In this document: positions 5,796 through 5,842 of the stretch, in pieces
Position numbering within the stretch: position 1 is the first letter of the stretch
How the letters are laid out: each line of letters starts with the position of its first letter
NCBI GenBank assembly: GCA_004356175.1
Contig: SMXV01000035.1
Location: 1 to 5,842 of the forward strand
Reading direction: 5' to 3'
From: Acidobacteriota bacterium
GTDB lineage: Bacteria; Actinomycetota; Acidimicrobiia; Spongiisociales; UBA5794
Length of the DNA: 5,842 nt
Translations under genes and position numbers: made by a program
Notes under the pieces: generated by a model
Databases searched by the model: none
The model's input: only the letters and a program-made list of their open reading frames with translations
What the model was told of the DNA's origin: nothing

Positions 5796-5842
5796 GGTTT
5801 CCGGCGCACTAGGAGCACGGATCAGTATCGACTCCACACGCC

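Noticed and set aside
5724..5837. N-terminal extension of rplY from a GTG at 5837
   Set aside because: The added 38 residues do not resemble L25, and a near-ideal Shine-Dalgarno sits right before the ATG at 5723.
1..5842. CRISPR array, insertion sequence, tRNA, prophage or defence system
   Set aside because: No spaced direct repeats, transposase, tRNA-like fold or toxin/nuclease gene was seen; six housekeeping or transport/kinase genes fill almost the whole window.

Overview
The window is ordinary-looking bacterial chromosome, moderately GC-rich and densely coded, and it holds six protein genes. Several features point to a member of the Actinomycetota (high-GC Gram-positives) or a similar lineage: the rplY-pth gene order, the long two-domain CTC/TL5 type of ribosomal protein L25 with an acidic tail, and GTG/CTG starts. 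This placement is an inference; there is no rRNA or other firm marker here.

Layout. The left part is on the + strand. It carries a 12-helix MFS-type membrane transporter (131-1264, GTG start), followed after about 50 bases by a soluble APH/EcKinase-like small-molecule phosphotransferase (1315-2373). Neither gene has a recognisable Shine-Dalgarno sequence. The right part, 2393-5723, is a four-gene run on the - strand, read right to left: rplY (L25/CTC), pth (peptidyl-tRNA hydrolase), glpK (glycerol kinase) and pgsA (phosphatidylglycerophosphate synthase). The junctions are a 4-base overlap, a 16-base gap and a 40-base gap, so co-transcription is likely. The two halves converge: 19 bases separate the stop codons of the phosphotransferase and pgsA, and a 14-base inverted repeat lies across that junction.

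How the genes work together. rplY and pth both serve translation (5S rRNA/central protuberance, and recycling of peptidyl-tRNA). glpK makes sn-glycerol 3-phosphate, and pgsA uses that same molecule with CDP-diacylglycerol to make phosphatidylglycerol phosphate, so the downstream half of the operon reads as a glycerol-to-phospholipid unit. The transporter and phosphotransferase may act on a shared small molecule, but the substrate cannot be read from the sequence.

The most notable point is the start of pth. The conserved N-terminus, including the catalytic His, is encoded upstream of the first in-frame ATG. The only plausible start is a CTG that overlaps the rplY stop as CTGA. I found no CRISPR array, mobile element, RNA gene or clearly new system.
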